Shown here: piece by piece, positions 30,889 through 40,921 of the stretch
How positions within the stretch are numbered: the first letter of the stretch is position 1
Layout of the letters: each line of letters begins with the position of its first letter
Source of the DNA: Rhynchopus sp. YZ270_cl-10
Taxonomy: Eukaryota; Euglenozoa; Diplonemea; Diplonemida; Diplonemidae
Length of the DNA: 64,000 bases
Assembly: GCA_964035575.1 (NCBI GenBank)
Contig: OZ037928.1
Span: forward strand, 434,001 to 498,000
Reading direction: 5' to 3'
The notes under the pieces: model-generated
The model's input: only the letters and a program-made list of their open reading frames with translations
Told to the model about the DNA's origin: nothing
Database searches by the model: none
Program-made: the position numbers and the translations under genes

Positions 30889-31329
30889 TTGTGCAAAAGT
30901 ATCTGGGTTGATGTCTTGTGTGAGAGTGGGTGGGTGTGGTGGTGGGGGAGAGCGGGACAGACACATAAAGACGTGGCCATATCACGAAGCTATCCGCCCC
31001 TTCTTTTGTTTCTGCTTACTCCGCGTGTTCGCACGTTTATTGCTCTTTTCTTTTGAGAGAAAAAGAGATTTTGAACAGGTGTATGGGGAGAACTTCACAT
31101 ATGAATGAAAAGTTTATAAGACGACCCTAAGCCTCTCGTGCTTAGTCACCTTATTACTGGCATATATGAATGATTCTGTTGTGGGGGGAAAAGGGGGGGA
31201 TGAAACTAAGAAACTCTGCTGTCAAAAACGAGAAGGAAAGATAAAAGACCTTACCCACCTACAATGTGTGTGTGTGTACGCTGGCCCTCAGACACGATAC
31301 GTGAAATACGACAATCTCACCATAAAAAC

Positions 31330-31447
31330 CACACACCTCCACACACACACACACATTGGGGCCATATTCTGCGCAAGAATTACCCCCTATTTTGTTATCA
31401 AACACACATTTTCGAGAAATATTCCGCCCATTTAGGGGATTGCAACA
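31330..31447 (+). repeat. Dispersed repeat shared with 5108-5215
   Basis: A (CA)n run followed by TTGGGGCCATATTCTGCGCA and AGAATTACCCCCTATT, GTTATCAA; near-identical to the copy at 5.1 kb. Bases 30950-31329 and 31448-31757 contain no recognised gene. Confidence 0.65.
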
Positions 31448-31757
31448 CTGTCTTTTTTCTTCTTTTTTCAAACACACGCAATAGGGGGGGGGATCGATAC
31501 ACGCCGTTTTATTGTCGTGTTGTCTGCTGTTGCTGTGTTACGTGAACGCGTGTGGCATTGCTGCCTGTTTTCACCAACTGCTGTTTCGTTTTCGCCACAA
31601 CCGACCCCTAGTACGACGGCTCGTCCTGACCCCAGTCATCGACCCGCCAGGTGCCGTCCTTCTGTGTCAGAGAAGGAGAAAAAAGGGGGAAGGTGTATGT
31701 AGCACCCAGTTTAGACGTTGTTTGCAATCCATGCACCACGGGACCCAGTGAGAAGTG

Positions 31758-31872
31758 AGAAGTGAAACACATATCATAGGATGACAAGTGTCTACAAGTG
31801 AATGACAAGTGCTCACTTGTCATTTTCACTAGTAATCGTCACTTGCCACTGGCTCCCGTCATGTGGCTGTGT
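31758..31872. promoter_or_regulatory. TGACAAGTG / ACTAGT cluster (third locus of this family)
   Basis: Has the same arrangement as 23773-23881, including the TTTTCACTAGTAA core and a terminal CCGTCATGTGGC. Every CAGGTG is CAAGTG here (GATGACAAGTG, AATGACAAGTG, CACTTGTCATT). Confidence 0.45.
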
Positions 31873-32161
31873 TACCCCCCACCCCCCGCAACAATGCAAG
31901 GCATACCTTGAGGCACTTAACCCAATCTTCCATGCCCAGCCCCCCTTCCTGAAGCACATGCACGAGACACCTGTTTTGGGGATTTTGATAAAAACGAATT
32001 TCAAAGGAACAGATGCAGATCATCCCTCAAACGTAATAAAAAGAGAACCTGGTGGTCGGAACCGGAAACCGGGAAAAGTACTGGGCGGAAGAAAAGCACG
32101 GGGCATTTAGGTTCTGATCACGCCAGAAACACCCTTTGCTGCCGTTTGTACTCCGCCACCT

Positions 32162-32398
32162 TCAAGGGAACCTGGGGGAGGTGAAGCCATACATATTCGC
32201 CACAAGCGAGCCCTCCACAAAGGTGTACGTCACCGTACCGTCACCAAACAGCGCCATCTGCTTCCCCAGGGGCCCTGCAATGTCTTCTGCCGAGTACGGC
32301 TTCGCAGACTGCGCGTTAATCGCATCGATATCTTTGAGCAGGAAGCCTTTCACCTGCTGCTCCACCACACCACACACGAGAGCGCCCACCTCAGACAT
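32162..32398 (-). CDS. Small hypothetical protein (78 aa)
   Basis: A compact GC-rich frame from ATG 32398 to TGA, MSEVGALVCGVVEQQVKGFL ... FGDGTVTYTFVEGSLVANMY. The composition is clearly protein-like. The size and the alternation of a helix with a GDGTVTYTF strand are reminiscent of roadblock/LC7-type small proteins, but no motif proves it. It could also be the first exon of a longer gene, since GTATGG occurs near its end. Confidence 0.45.
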   Translation of the reverse strand: MSEVGALVCGVVEQQVKGFLLKDIDAINAQSAKPYSAEDIAGPLGKQMALFGDGTVTYTFVEGSLVANMYGFTSPRFP

Positions 32399-33165
32399 TT
32401 TTTTTTTCTCAAAAGAAACGTGCCCCCTCGGTGTTTTTGTGTAGTTCCCCTTTGGAACCCTAGATTGTATTGTGGATTGGGTGAACAGAAAAGTTCAGAA
32501 CCAGAGTTCATAGGATAACCTCCTACCTGAAACACCCTCACCGTCCGAGACGCACACCTTCTACGAACCCGGCCCGCAAATGCGTTGCGACGACCTGATG
32601 AGTCTGCAATTCCCATTGAATATCGCGTCTTAGCTGCGGTCTTCATCGATCCCAGAGCCAAGACATCCACCGATAAGTGCAGTTGTCGATGTAGACCACC
32701 CTCTCGCACCTGGCAGCAGCATCGGACCTGCACTCTCATCTTGTCATCACCAAGAAAACATCGGGAATGTGGTAAGACCAAAACTTTTTCCGAAAAAACA
32801 CAAAATAAGACAAAATAAGACAAAATAAGAGCACCACGCCCTGCCTTTTTTTTTTCTCCTTCCTCAGACTCTAATTCTATTCTACATAACTAAACCCCCC
32901 CTTCCCCCCTCCCCACTTCACCCCCTCTCCACACAAAGCAAAATAACTTTACTTGAAAACTTGGTTGTATTAGTGTAGACACCCGAGGATGAACTCCACT
33001 ATTTACTTGTACGGTTTCACCGTTTTTTTTTTGTACGTCATCACCAACTTTTTTATGTGCTTTTTTTCGATAAATTTGTTGGAGTAGTGTAGTTGCCTCG
33101 GGTTGTGTTGCCAACAGTTTGTGCAATCTCCGTCTGTTTTTCCCCCCCTCCTCCACCTCACTCAC
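32399..33165. other. Intergenic or intronic, one coding-like island
   Basis: GC-rich DNA at 32520-32760 has an open minus-strand frame (ERVVYIDNCTYRWMSWLW in one register) that may be another shard. The segment 32953-33005 (GAAAACTTGGTTGTATTAGT, GTAGACACCCG) recurs at 37994-38038. Confidence 0.3.
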
Positions 33166-34062
33166 CAACCTCGTAGAGGTCTTGAAGGTTGAAGAGGATG
33201 CTCTTCTCACGTTGCACATCGAGGTGCCCTGTCTCCTTCAGCGCCGCCTGCAGTGTGCGCAGGTACAGGAACGACAACGGGATCTCCGCCGTGTCCGCCA
33301 GCCGCGAGGTGAGCTTGCGGTTCTCCCTGCGGAAGGTGTCTGAGAGCGTCTGCTCGAGGTTGTCGATGTAGCTGCCGCACTCCTCCTTCAGGTCGTGCAG
33401 CATGTCGGGGGTGACGTCGAAGAGCTCCTCTTCACCGTCGCCTGCGTCCTGTGGTATGGGAGGTAGGTGAGAGATAGGTCGGGGAGTTAGTGGTTTGTAT
33501 GATGGGCACCTGAATCAGCAAGGCACCAACAACACTGCGTTGCACGGTGCTGCTCAAGGAAAACATGCAGACGTGGTGCAGGTGCTCATTGATGCAGGGA
33601 CAGACATTGATGAACAAACATCGAGACAAAGAATGATGAAGGACTCTCGCCTCTGCACATGGCTAGCATTTCAGGAGAAACTCACAATTATGATGAAGTT
33701 GGTCGGCAGCAGGTGCGGATGTGCGTGCCACATCCAACGACAGATGGGAAAATTATCACGTAAAAAGCGGGGGGGGGTAGTTCCAAAAAAGAGAAAAGCT
33801 TATAAGATGACCAGCCTCTCGTGCGTAGTCACCTTCACATTCGTTATCGCGAACCTGATAAAAAAAATCATACGTCGTTGAGATCAATGTCCTGCGTGAC
33901 ACTAAGGTTAAAGGGGATGATCGCTGTCTCGTCAAAGTTGAACTCCCCGCCCACCAGCTCGCCCATCGCGATGCCGCCTTCGCGCAGCAGCTCGTCTGCC
34001 CTGTTCAGGTCGGCCAGCACCTCGTCTTCTTCGTCATCCCAGGCTGGTGCTGCGCGGGACAT
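33166..34062 (-). CDS. Coiled-coil protein, two exons visible
   Basis: Exon 1 (34062-33874, 63 codons) begins MSRAAPAWDDEEDEVLADLN and ends IDLND at a GAC|GTATGA donor. Exon 2 (33448-33166) starts after ACCACAG and reads DAGDGEEELFDVTPDMLHDL, then a heptad-like coiled coil (YIDNLEQTLSDTFRRENRKL) up to a GTGAGTGAGG donor. The 425-bp intron keeps phase 0. Further exons downstream are not recognised, so the gene is partial here or broken. The acidic N-terminus plus coiled coil gives no specific family. The intron contains an ankyrin-like shard on the opposite strand. Confidence 0.55.
33507..33625 (+). pseudogene. Single ankyrin-repeat shard
   Basis: The plus-strand frame reads NTALHGAAQGKHADVVQVLI followed by DAGTDIDEQ, a textbook ankyrin repeat (TALHxAAxxGHxxVVxxLLxxGAD). 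Only one repeat is present, inside the intron of a minus-strand gene, so it is a duplicated fragment rather than a gene. Confidence 0.6.
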
Positions 34063-34135
34063 TGTCGTGCCTTGTGAAGATACACGAAATGTTCCTCCAA
34101 AAACAGAATAGTACTCTTGATGAAGAGTGTTTTGT

Positions 34136-34226
34136 GTACAAAGAGGAGGAGGTGGTCTTGTGGATGTGGATGTGGACCAGGAGGCGGGGGTGCAGACAGC
34201 AGCGGGCCACAGCTGTAGCTCTGTTG
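34136..34226 (+). pseudogene. Relic fragment of the 13-31 kb tandem family, opposite orientation
   Basis: GTGGATGTGGATGTGGACCA then GGAGGCGGG, TGCAGAC and GGCCACAGCT match the DVDVDQEAGCR coding segment of members B-E. Here it is on the plus strand and about 90 bp long. Confidence 0.6.
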
Positions 34227-35241
34227 CAAGGGGGTGTTATGAGGAGAGAGTGAAAGAGGTGGGGTGGACACACCCAACCATGCAAGTCCTACACTCCACT
34301 TTGTGGTTTACATCTGATATGTGCCGCTATTCCGCTTCCACTCATCAGCCAGATGAAGAAAAAGAATGCGTATCGCAATAATGCCAATTCACCCAAACCT
34401 TTTTTGTTTTTCTTTTGTTTGAAAAAAATAGAGAAATTCAAAGCAAAAAAAAAGACACACAAATGCACACAGCTGGGCAAGGTTCCGCTCTTAGGAACCA
34501 CCCACAAAACTGCTTTCAAAACACACACACACACACTACTTCCTTTTACGTTATTCGCGAGCGCCTACCTTACTGTTCGATTTTCATATTTTTTTTCCCC
34601 CTCTTTGTTCCATAAATAGGTTGAATTGAATAGTTCCGATGTGTCACACAGCTTCATCGAAAAAGATTTGATAGTGCAAACGACGCCTCAATGTTGGGGA
34701 GAGAAAAAATCAGGAGGAAGATTGGTGATTGACCAGGGTACGAGGGGCAGAGGGTCACACGGGCGAGCAAAAGAAGGTGATAGTGCAAACGCCTCTGGGA
34801 CAGCAGAGCACTAAGAAACGAGAGAGAGGGAGGGAGGGGTTCGTGGTACACAGGACAACCATAGAAAACCCCTGGGTAACATGCTCAAAAAATTTTATTT
34901 TTTGCAAATTTGCGGATTTTGTTTATCTGCAAGAAAAAAGAAAATGAAATAAAGCGAGATCAATATGCTTCTGCTCAACACATCTCAAAAGAAATTGTTT
35001 TGTGCGTAAAGTGTGTAATATTCTGTGGTGATATTTTTATTACAATTACGCTCCCACTGACTGGCCGTTAAGAGGAACCCTCTTTGAGGCCAACAAAAAT
35101 GGTTATTTAGCGTACCCGGGGTTCAGATGGGCACCATTTTGCAGATGGGTACGTTGGTGGGTGGAAAAAGGCCTCGGGTCTGCCCACTCCACACCTCCAC
35201 CACCACCCCTCCGCTGGGTACCCCCTCCCCCTCCCCCCCCA
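34227..35241. other. Intergenic, no gene recognised
   Basis: AT-rich, with (CA)n at 34521-34535. Two related GATAGTGCAAACG(A/C)C(G)CCTC segments occur at 34668-34690 and 34771-34795. Short ORFs are not credible. Confidence 0.4.
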
Positions 35242-35747
35242 CAGCAGAGAATAAGGTAGGGGGGGCCGGGGACCGGGGACCGGGGACCGGGTTATTCTCA
35301 GCCGGACTGGGACACAATATGTAGAAAACAGTGGTGAAAACGCCCGAAAGTGGGAGGGGACCCGGGCGCGGGAGGGTGGGGGACCGGGACCAGGACCAGG
35401 TACTGGTCCCGGTCTCTGTCCCGGTCCTGGTCCAGGACCAGTACCGGGACCAGGACCGATACCAGGACCGGGACTGGGACCAGGACCGGGACCAGTACCA
35501 GGACTGGGACTGGGACCGATACCAGGACCGGGACTGGGACCGGGACCAGTACCAGGACCGGGACCAGGACCCGGACCAGTACCAGGACTGGGACCGGGAC
35601 CGGGACCGGGACCAGGACCGGGACTGGGACCGGGACCAGTACCAGGACCGGGACTGGGACCAGGACCGGGACCAGTACTGGGACCGGGACCAGGACCAGT
35701 ACCAGGACCAGGGACCGGGGACCGGGGACCGGGCTTATTCTCTGCTG
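35242..35747. mobile_element. MITE with CAGCAGAGAATAAG ends, expanded by a GGGACC-type minisatellite
   Basis: Has the same 14-bp ends and CAGCCGGACTGGGAC motif as the 97-bp element at 8294-8390. Its interior has grown to about 500 bp through a hexamer array (GGGACC, AGGACC, AGTACC, TGGGAC variants) at 35380-35735. Open frames on both strands across it encode only Arg/Thr/Gly or Val/Pro repeats and are artefacts. Confidence 0.75.
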
Positions 35748-35883
35748 TGTCCCCCCCTCGCCCTGACCAAGACCATCCCTTTCCTTAGCAACAAACCAAC
35801 GCAGACACATTCCGCCTCTCTTAGGGTTCCCCTGACGTATCACCCACACCCCCCCTCCTTCCCACCCCCACCTGACCCCCCGC

Positions 35884-37280
35884 TCACCCGACACACTTCG
35901 TGAGGCACTGCTTGAAGGTCGCTGAGGCTTCTTTAGGGAACACTCTACGCGCCGCCTTGGGTGCCTGTACAAAGGAGTGTTTGTGAAAATTCGGGGAAAA
36001 GATTAAAATATTATTTTTTTGATATTTTACTCACACGCTACCCCAACTGACCTGACTGAAGGAAATTCCTCTCCCACAAAAAAAAAAGAAAATGAAACTC
36101 ATGAAACCAACCATACCTGCAGCTCCTCAAGCAGGTTCGGTGCGTGGCACCACTGTACCAGGTCGTACCTGCCCAGCTCCTCCGCCAGCTGCACCTGATG
36201 GTTGGCCATGAGCGTCTCGTTGGGCACAATGAGCAACTCCCTGTCTGACAGAAGACAGTCGAGCACCGTACCCGCCCCTGCATGGCTGATCACGATGCTC
36301 GCTGTCTTGAGCATCTGCGGGACCTGCTGGCTGTACTCCATCACCTCGACGTCGGCCTCCCCTGCAATGTTATCAGGGTAGTACACACCGTTCCCCTTCT
36401 GGACCACCACCTGCTTTATTCCCTTTGATCGCAGGGCGGTAAGCACCTCAAGCGAGTCGATGTGCTTGATCAGCTCCTCAAACTTTGTGCTCCCCACCGT
36501 GACCACCGCGGTGCCGTCGCCGTTTATGCTGTTCTTCTGCAGTGGAAGCCCCTCCCGGCATCTGCCAGCGTATTTGGCTTTCCCAAGGCTTGCAAGAAGG
36601 CCTGACCACTGCACCGTAAAGTGGTCTGCAAAGTGGTACAGAATTCTTCCGCTCATTGAGAGATGCGCTACGCATGCCATGGACTCCGAATAAATCAAAA
36701 AAACGCGTTTTATTCCGAAAAAACGGAGAAAATAGGCGGCAACCGCAATGGGAACGCAGGTTCCCGGGCCGTTGCAGACAATAACATCGGGCATCACCTT
36801 GAACACAATGGCAAAGCTGGTAACCGATGCGCGCAATGTCGTGAAAATTGATGTTACGTAGGACTGCCCCACTTCGCGGGCCCTAGGTACGATGTGCTTG
36901 GTTGCGGTGCACTGCGTCTTTGTGGCATTCGATTCGAAGAGGTCAGCCTTTTTGCCACTCCCTGAGTCTGTGTCGGCAACCACATAGTGCCTAACCACTC
37001 TGTTGTCTTGAAGAGTTTCTAGGTCATAGAACATCTCCGTAGTGTGCCCACCGCTCCCCAACACTGCAAGCAGAGTGACGTTCTTGAGGCGAGGGTTTGC
37101 ACCCTCCTTCGGCAAAGCTGCGGTCATGCGATACATCAAAACCTGGGCCACAAAGGCAGATGACAACAACGAAGGGCGTGACAGCACATCACCACCTAGC
37201 GCAAAGACTAAAAACATATTCAACACAAAACCAACCACACCAGCGGCAACACGGAGGAGGAGGTCCATTTCAACACCCAT
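35884..37280 (-). CDS. ALG14-ALG13: Fused ALG14-ALG13 UDP-GlcNAc transferase (two exons)
   Basis: Exon 1 is 37280-36117, an intron of 152 nt follows (CAG|GTATGG ... TGTACAG|GC), and exon 2 is 35964-35884. The spliced product is 414 aa, in phase. It has an N-terminal membrane anchor (LLLRVAAGVVGFVLNMFLVF). The ALG14 part (about residues 65-260) has the signature LAVLGSGGHTTEM, VVADTDSGS, DVIVCNGPGTCVPIA and IYSESMA. The ALG13 catalytic part follows (TVGSTKFEELIKHID, VISHAGAGTVLDCLLSDREL, VPNETLMANHQVQLAEEL). The enzyme adds the second GlcNAc to dolichyl-PP-GlcNAc on the cytosolic ER face. In yeast and animals these are usually two subunits; fusions are known in several protists. Exon 2 supplies the C-terminal helix (ASATFKQCLTKCVG). 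Confidence 0.92.
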
Positions 37281-37495
37281 TTTTTTAGCAAAAAAAAAAA
37301 AATCCTCCGGAGATGGGAGGGAGCGCAAGGTGTGTTTTTGGTTGTCTGGTTTGCGTGATAAGAAAAGTATTGAAGAATAGGAGGTGAAAATGATACTACA
37401 GTTCGACAAAACAAATATCGGGTAAAAAACCCGTTACAGTTTTTGAAATCCCAGAACCCACCTAGGTTGTTACGGTGTTTCTTGTCTTACTGTAG

Positions 37496-37806
37496 ATTAG
37501 ATGATTCTCTGGGCCACACACACTCCTGTACCTATGAGGTGCGTAGTGGGAGTGGTGAAGGAAGGGTGGCAGGCTGAACAATAGGAGGCATGTGAATGAT
37601 ACTAAATTAGATGATTCTCTGTGCCGTACACTCCCTTGGACCTAGACCTCGATAGCTACCTGTCCAGAACGGAGTTGCAGGGCTGCTGGGATCACCTGTG
37701 CATCGATGCGCTGGCGAGGAGCATGTTCATGAGGATGGTGGTGATGGACGTGGGCCCAGAGGAGGACCAGCTGAGGGACACCGTCATCAAGGGTGACACA
37801 AAAAGG
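37496..37806 (+). other. Exon-like segment with duplicated upstream motif
   Basis: ATTAGATGATTCTCTG occurs at 37496 and again at 37605. After the second copy, a GC-rich frame reads SYLSRTELQGCWDHLCIDAL and then FMRMVVMDVGPEEDQLRDTV, ending at an AAAAG|GTATGT donor. It is probably an exon of an unidentified plus-strand gene or a duplicated fragment. Confidence 0.35.
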
Positions 37807-38494
37807 TATGTACTGAAGAGGGGCTGCGCCAAGGGAGAGTGTGGTCCTAGGGACCAAAAGCAAAAGAACTGCAGGGAATCTGATTTCATAAGAGAGTCTG
37901 GGGGTACAGAGAGACCCAAGGTGCGTAGTGGTGGGGAGTGGGTGTAAGAAAAACTCAGAGGAAAAAAATAAAAATCGGTTCTTTTTTTTTTTGAAAACTT
38001 GGTTGTATTAGTGTAGCCACCCTAGAGTGTGCTCCACTATATTTTTTTTTTTGGTGTATGACGTATACGAAGACCGACGATTCGTATCTTCTTCTTATTG
38101 TAATATTCTCGCTCAGCAAACACAGCGAAAAGGAAGCGAGTAAAAAATAATTTAACGAGGAGAGGGGAGGGAGAGAAGAGGGGAAACAAAAAAAGAGTAA
38201 AATATGGATCGGAAACACATTCTCCCAGAGACAAATACACTGGTTCGGGTGTATTGTCAAAAAAAAGCGGGTTACTGCGTTCTAAAACAATCCACGTAGA
38301 CAGAAGGCAGTTGTTGAAGCTCTTCCAGTCTTTCGGGGGATAGGAAGAAGCAAAGTGAAACTACCTTCAAAGGAACAAAACAAATCGACATAAAAAACAC
38401 AACACACAGGCAGAGAAAGAGAGAGAGAGAGAGAGAGAGCAAAGGGGAGGACATTGCGACAGAACAGCAAACATCCTCATTCACTTTCTTTTCG

Positions 38495-38527
<33 letters not shown>

Positions 38528-38567
38528 TCAAATCTCCTCTCTCTTGAAGTTCTTCACCTCTCAATAT

Positions 38568-39081
38568 GGGGAGATCCGGGTGCCCGCAACAACAATATTC
38601 ACAAAAAATCAGAAAAAATCACAACAAATCACAACAAATCACACAAAAGAAATACAAAAAATCACAAAAAAAAAATCCTATTCACAACAAATCACAAAAA
38701 ATCACAAAAATCACAAAAAAAAAATCCTATTCACAAACAATCACAAAAAATCACAAACAAAAAATCTTATTCACAAAAAATCACACAAAATCACAAAAAA
38801 TAAATCCTATTCACAAAAAATCACAAACAATCACAAAAAAATCACAAAAAATCACAAAAAGTGGATGTGATTCTTTTTGATTTTTTGTGATTTTTTGTGA
38901 ATAGGATTTTTTTTTTGTGATCACTTGTGATTTTTTGTGAATAGGATTTATTTTTTGTGATTTTGTGTGATTTTTTGTGAATAAGATTTTTTGTTTGTGA
39001 TTGTTTGTGATTTTTTGTGAATAGGATTTATTTTTTGTGATTGCTTGTGAATATTGTTGTTGCGGGCACCCGGATCTCCCC
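38568..39081. mobile_element. Foldback element, 33-bp terminal inverted repeats
   Basis: Begins GGGGAGATCCGGGTGCCCGC and ends with its exact reverse complement. The interior is almost wholly two inverted arrays of CACAAAAAATCA / TCCTATTCACAA units, longer on the left. The target is TCAATAT at 38561-38567 and ACAATAT at 39082-39088; the clean spacer has one copy. No coding capacity, so non-autonomous. Confidence 0.88.
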
Positions 39082-39145
39082 ACAATATCCCTTTTCATTA
39101 TTTTTTTTTTGAATTGATTTCACTTTTTTTGTTTTGTGATGACTG

Positions 39146-40196
39146 CAGGGCGTTCGCTATCGCCATCGTTTTTTCCTGATCGTGGCGAAATGCCAAAAAC
39201 CCCGAAATTTTCGTTTTTTTACTAGTGCTTACTGGGGGGGGGCGAATAAGAGATGTGGCATCTCTTATTAGGCGAACGGACGAGCCAGAAATAAAAAAAA
39301 TTTTTTGGGGGAAAAAAAGCAAAAAGACATTTTCGCCGGAGGCAAAAAAAATATTTTGACCACTTTTTTGCCAGACCGGGTGGACAGGGTAAAATTTCAA
39401 AAAAAAATTTCACGATAAAACCCTGGCGCATGCAAAAAAAAAACAAAAAAATACCCCCAAAATCTCAACCTGATCTCTTATTCGGCCCTGATCTCTTATT
39501 CACCCCTGATCTCTTATTCGCCCCCCCCCCAGTAAAATAGGTCAAAAAAAATTTTCCCGCCGGAGAGAAGTTAGTTCGTGGGGTGAATCCCTGGTACTGA
39601 ATGGTCAAAAAAAATTTGCGATTTGCGCGTGATCCCTTCCCCAGCACAAGTGATATTACAGCTGAACTTTCCTGATACTAAAACCAGCAAAACGATGGAG
39701 AATTTCATCAATCCCCCCTCACTGAGGGTCTCTTTGTGTTGTTTAATCAAACAGATGTACAAGAGAGGCATCTGTCATATGAGACTTCATCCTTATTTTG
39801 ATTATTTTCAACTCTCTGCCGTTGAAAGTAGAGTTGACACGAGCAGTGACACCTTCTATAACAGGGGGTACGGTACACCTTCAGCAGACTGCAGGATTGA
39901 GGAGCGAGCGGGAGTGCTGGGGAAACTTCCTCTCACGGCAGGCGGGTTTGCGGATGATTTTGAGTACAGTGGACACCCCTCTACGACCCCCCCTCCGGGG
40001 GGGTCTACAGGGTGGTGGGGAGAAATCTCTCTCTCTCTTTTTTTTTTTTTTTTCCCCCTTTTTTTATTTATTTATTTATTTATACAGGGTTTCGCCCCGG
40101 TGGGGCGAAGCCCTGGGGCGAAATAAAATGTCATTTTTTCAGGAAAAGATTTTTTTAACGAAAAAAAATATTTTTCGCCCCGGGGCGAACGCCCTG
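39146..40196. mobile_element. Non-autonomous hAT-type element with perfect 8-bp target duplication
   Basis: Ends are CAGGGCGTTCGC and GCGAACGCCCTG, perfect 12-bp inverted repeats. Identical GATGACTG flanks lie at 39138-39145 and 40197-40204; the clean spacer has a single GATGACTG. An 8-bp duplication with CAGGG ends is the hAT signature. The 1051-bp interior lacks a transposase. It contains a nested TA-flanked element and, at 40085-40115, a CAGGGTTTCGCCCC hairpin resembling the ends of a relative. Confidence 0.9.
39232..39532. mobile_element. Nested MITE with CTGGGGGGG ends and TA target
   Basis: CTG9CGAATAAGAGAT on the left is mirrored by ATCTCTTATTCGC10AG on the right, with TA on both sides. 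The right end carries three tandem CTGATCTCTTATTC(G/A) units. A TA dinucleotide target suits the Tc1/mariner group. It lies inside the hAT-type element and is therefore younger. Confidence 0.65.
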
Positions 40197-40368
40197 GATG
40201 ACTGGTTTATTTTTCTTTCTACACTCGCGCCCCCATATATAGGACACGCCCACTTGTCTTCTTCTTTGTTCTGCGGCAATATAACACACGCAAACAATCA
40301 TAACTTTTTAACAAAAACAAACAAACAAAATAAACACTATTTTGTTTCGGTTCCTTTCTCTGTGCACA

Positions 40369-40701
40369 TACATGGTTGTACAAAGTACTCGAAGAGTATC
40401 GAGTACTCGGAAACGAAAAAAATAGGCCACTCGACACTCGAGTACTCGCCCGACCCCTTTTTTTTCTCTTCAATTTACTCGTTCTGGCACTCGAGTACTC
40501 GAACGAGTGGAAAAAAGTCTCGAGTACTCGGCCGAGTACTGTTTTTATTTCCCACTTTTTTCCACTCGTTCGAGTACTCGAGTGCCAGAACGAGTAAATT
40601 GAAGAGAAAAAAAAGGGGTCGGGCGAGTACTCGAGTGTCGAGTGGCCTATTTTTTTCGTTTCCGAGTACTCGATACTCTTCGAGTACTTTGTACAATCAT
40701 G
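40369..40701. mobile_element. Large near-perfect palindromic element
   Basis: CATGGTTGTACAAAGTACTC opens, and its complement (one mismatch) closes. The arms are about 149 bases each and contain many CGAGTACTCG sites; the loop near 40518-40552 is about 35 bases. Flanking TGCACATA at 40361-40368 and 40700-40707 indicates target duplication (6-8 bp, since TG overlaps the terminus). The same open frame reads on both strands because of the palindrome; it is not a gene. Confidence 0.85.
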
Positions 40702-40921
40702 CACATAGAATGGAAATACGAGAAAAAAACAAGCCCTCTGGACAAATAGTCAAAGGGAAAGATAAAACGGAATAAGGACAACAAGACAGCAAATAAAAAA
40801 GCAGCCCACACACAGACCACACACTGCTATTTTTATCAGGAATGAAAAGCATGAGAAAGGAAAAAGGAAGAAAAAGGGAAAAAGGAACAAGAAGCCCGCG
40901 ACGAGACGTAGTAGGTGACAC

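Larger units (their letters stand above)
13076..30950 (-). repeat. Five-unit tandem gene array, interrupted by a 7.5-kb segment
   Basis: Units run about 13076-14793, 14794-16704, 24258-26520, 26521-28805 and 28806-30950. Each holds one minus-strand gene of the same family, a 5' flank with GTGTCGTGTGAGAGTGGGTG, and a 3' flank containing GCTCAGTCACCTACAAAAAG and the GGAATTGGCGTCACCGCTGC stretch. Flanks are near-identical between units, which indicates recent duplication or gene conversion. Confidence 0.9.
38047..40921 (-). repeat. Diverged edge copy of the BiP spacer, carrying three insertions
   Basis: Aligns with the clean spacer (43190-44145) from the GGTGTATGAC motif to the BiP1 stop. It differs by scattered substitutions and by three elements at 38568, 39146 and 40369. 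The elements plus their duplications total about 1.92 kb, which is the whole length excess. To its left the BiP repeat stops and unrelated DNA begins, so this is the downstream boundary of the array. Confidence 0.9.

Noticed and set aside
35331-35972. Val/Pro- or Arg/Thr-repeat proteins at 35.3-36.0 kb
   Set aside because: They are translations of the GGGACC minisatellite.
38568-39081. CRISPR array
   Set aside because: The repeats are contiguous, inverted and lack unique spacers; the context is eukaryotic.
38454-39098. Lys/His/Asn-repeat proteins
   Set aside because: They are translations of the foldback element's CACAAAAAATCA arrays.
40219-40775. Same 'protein' readable on both strands
   Set aside because: It is a by-product of the large palindrome, not a gene.
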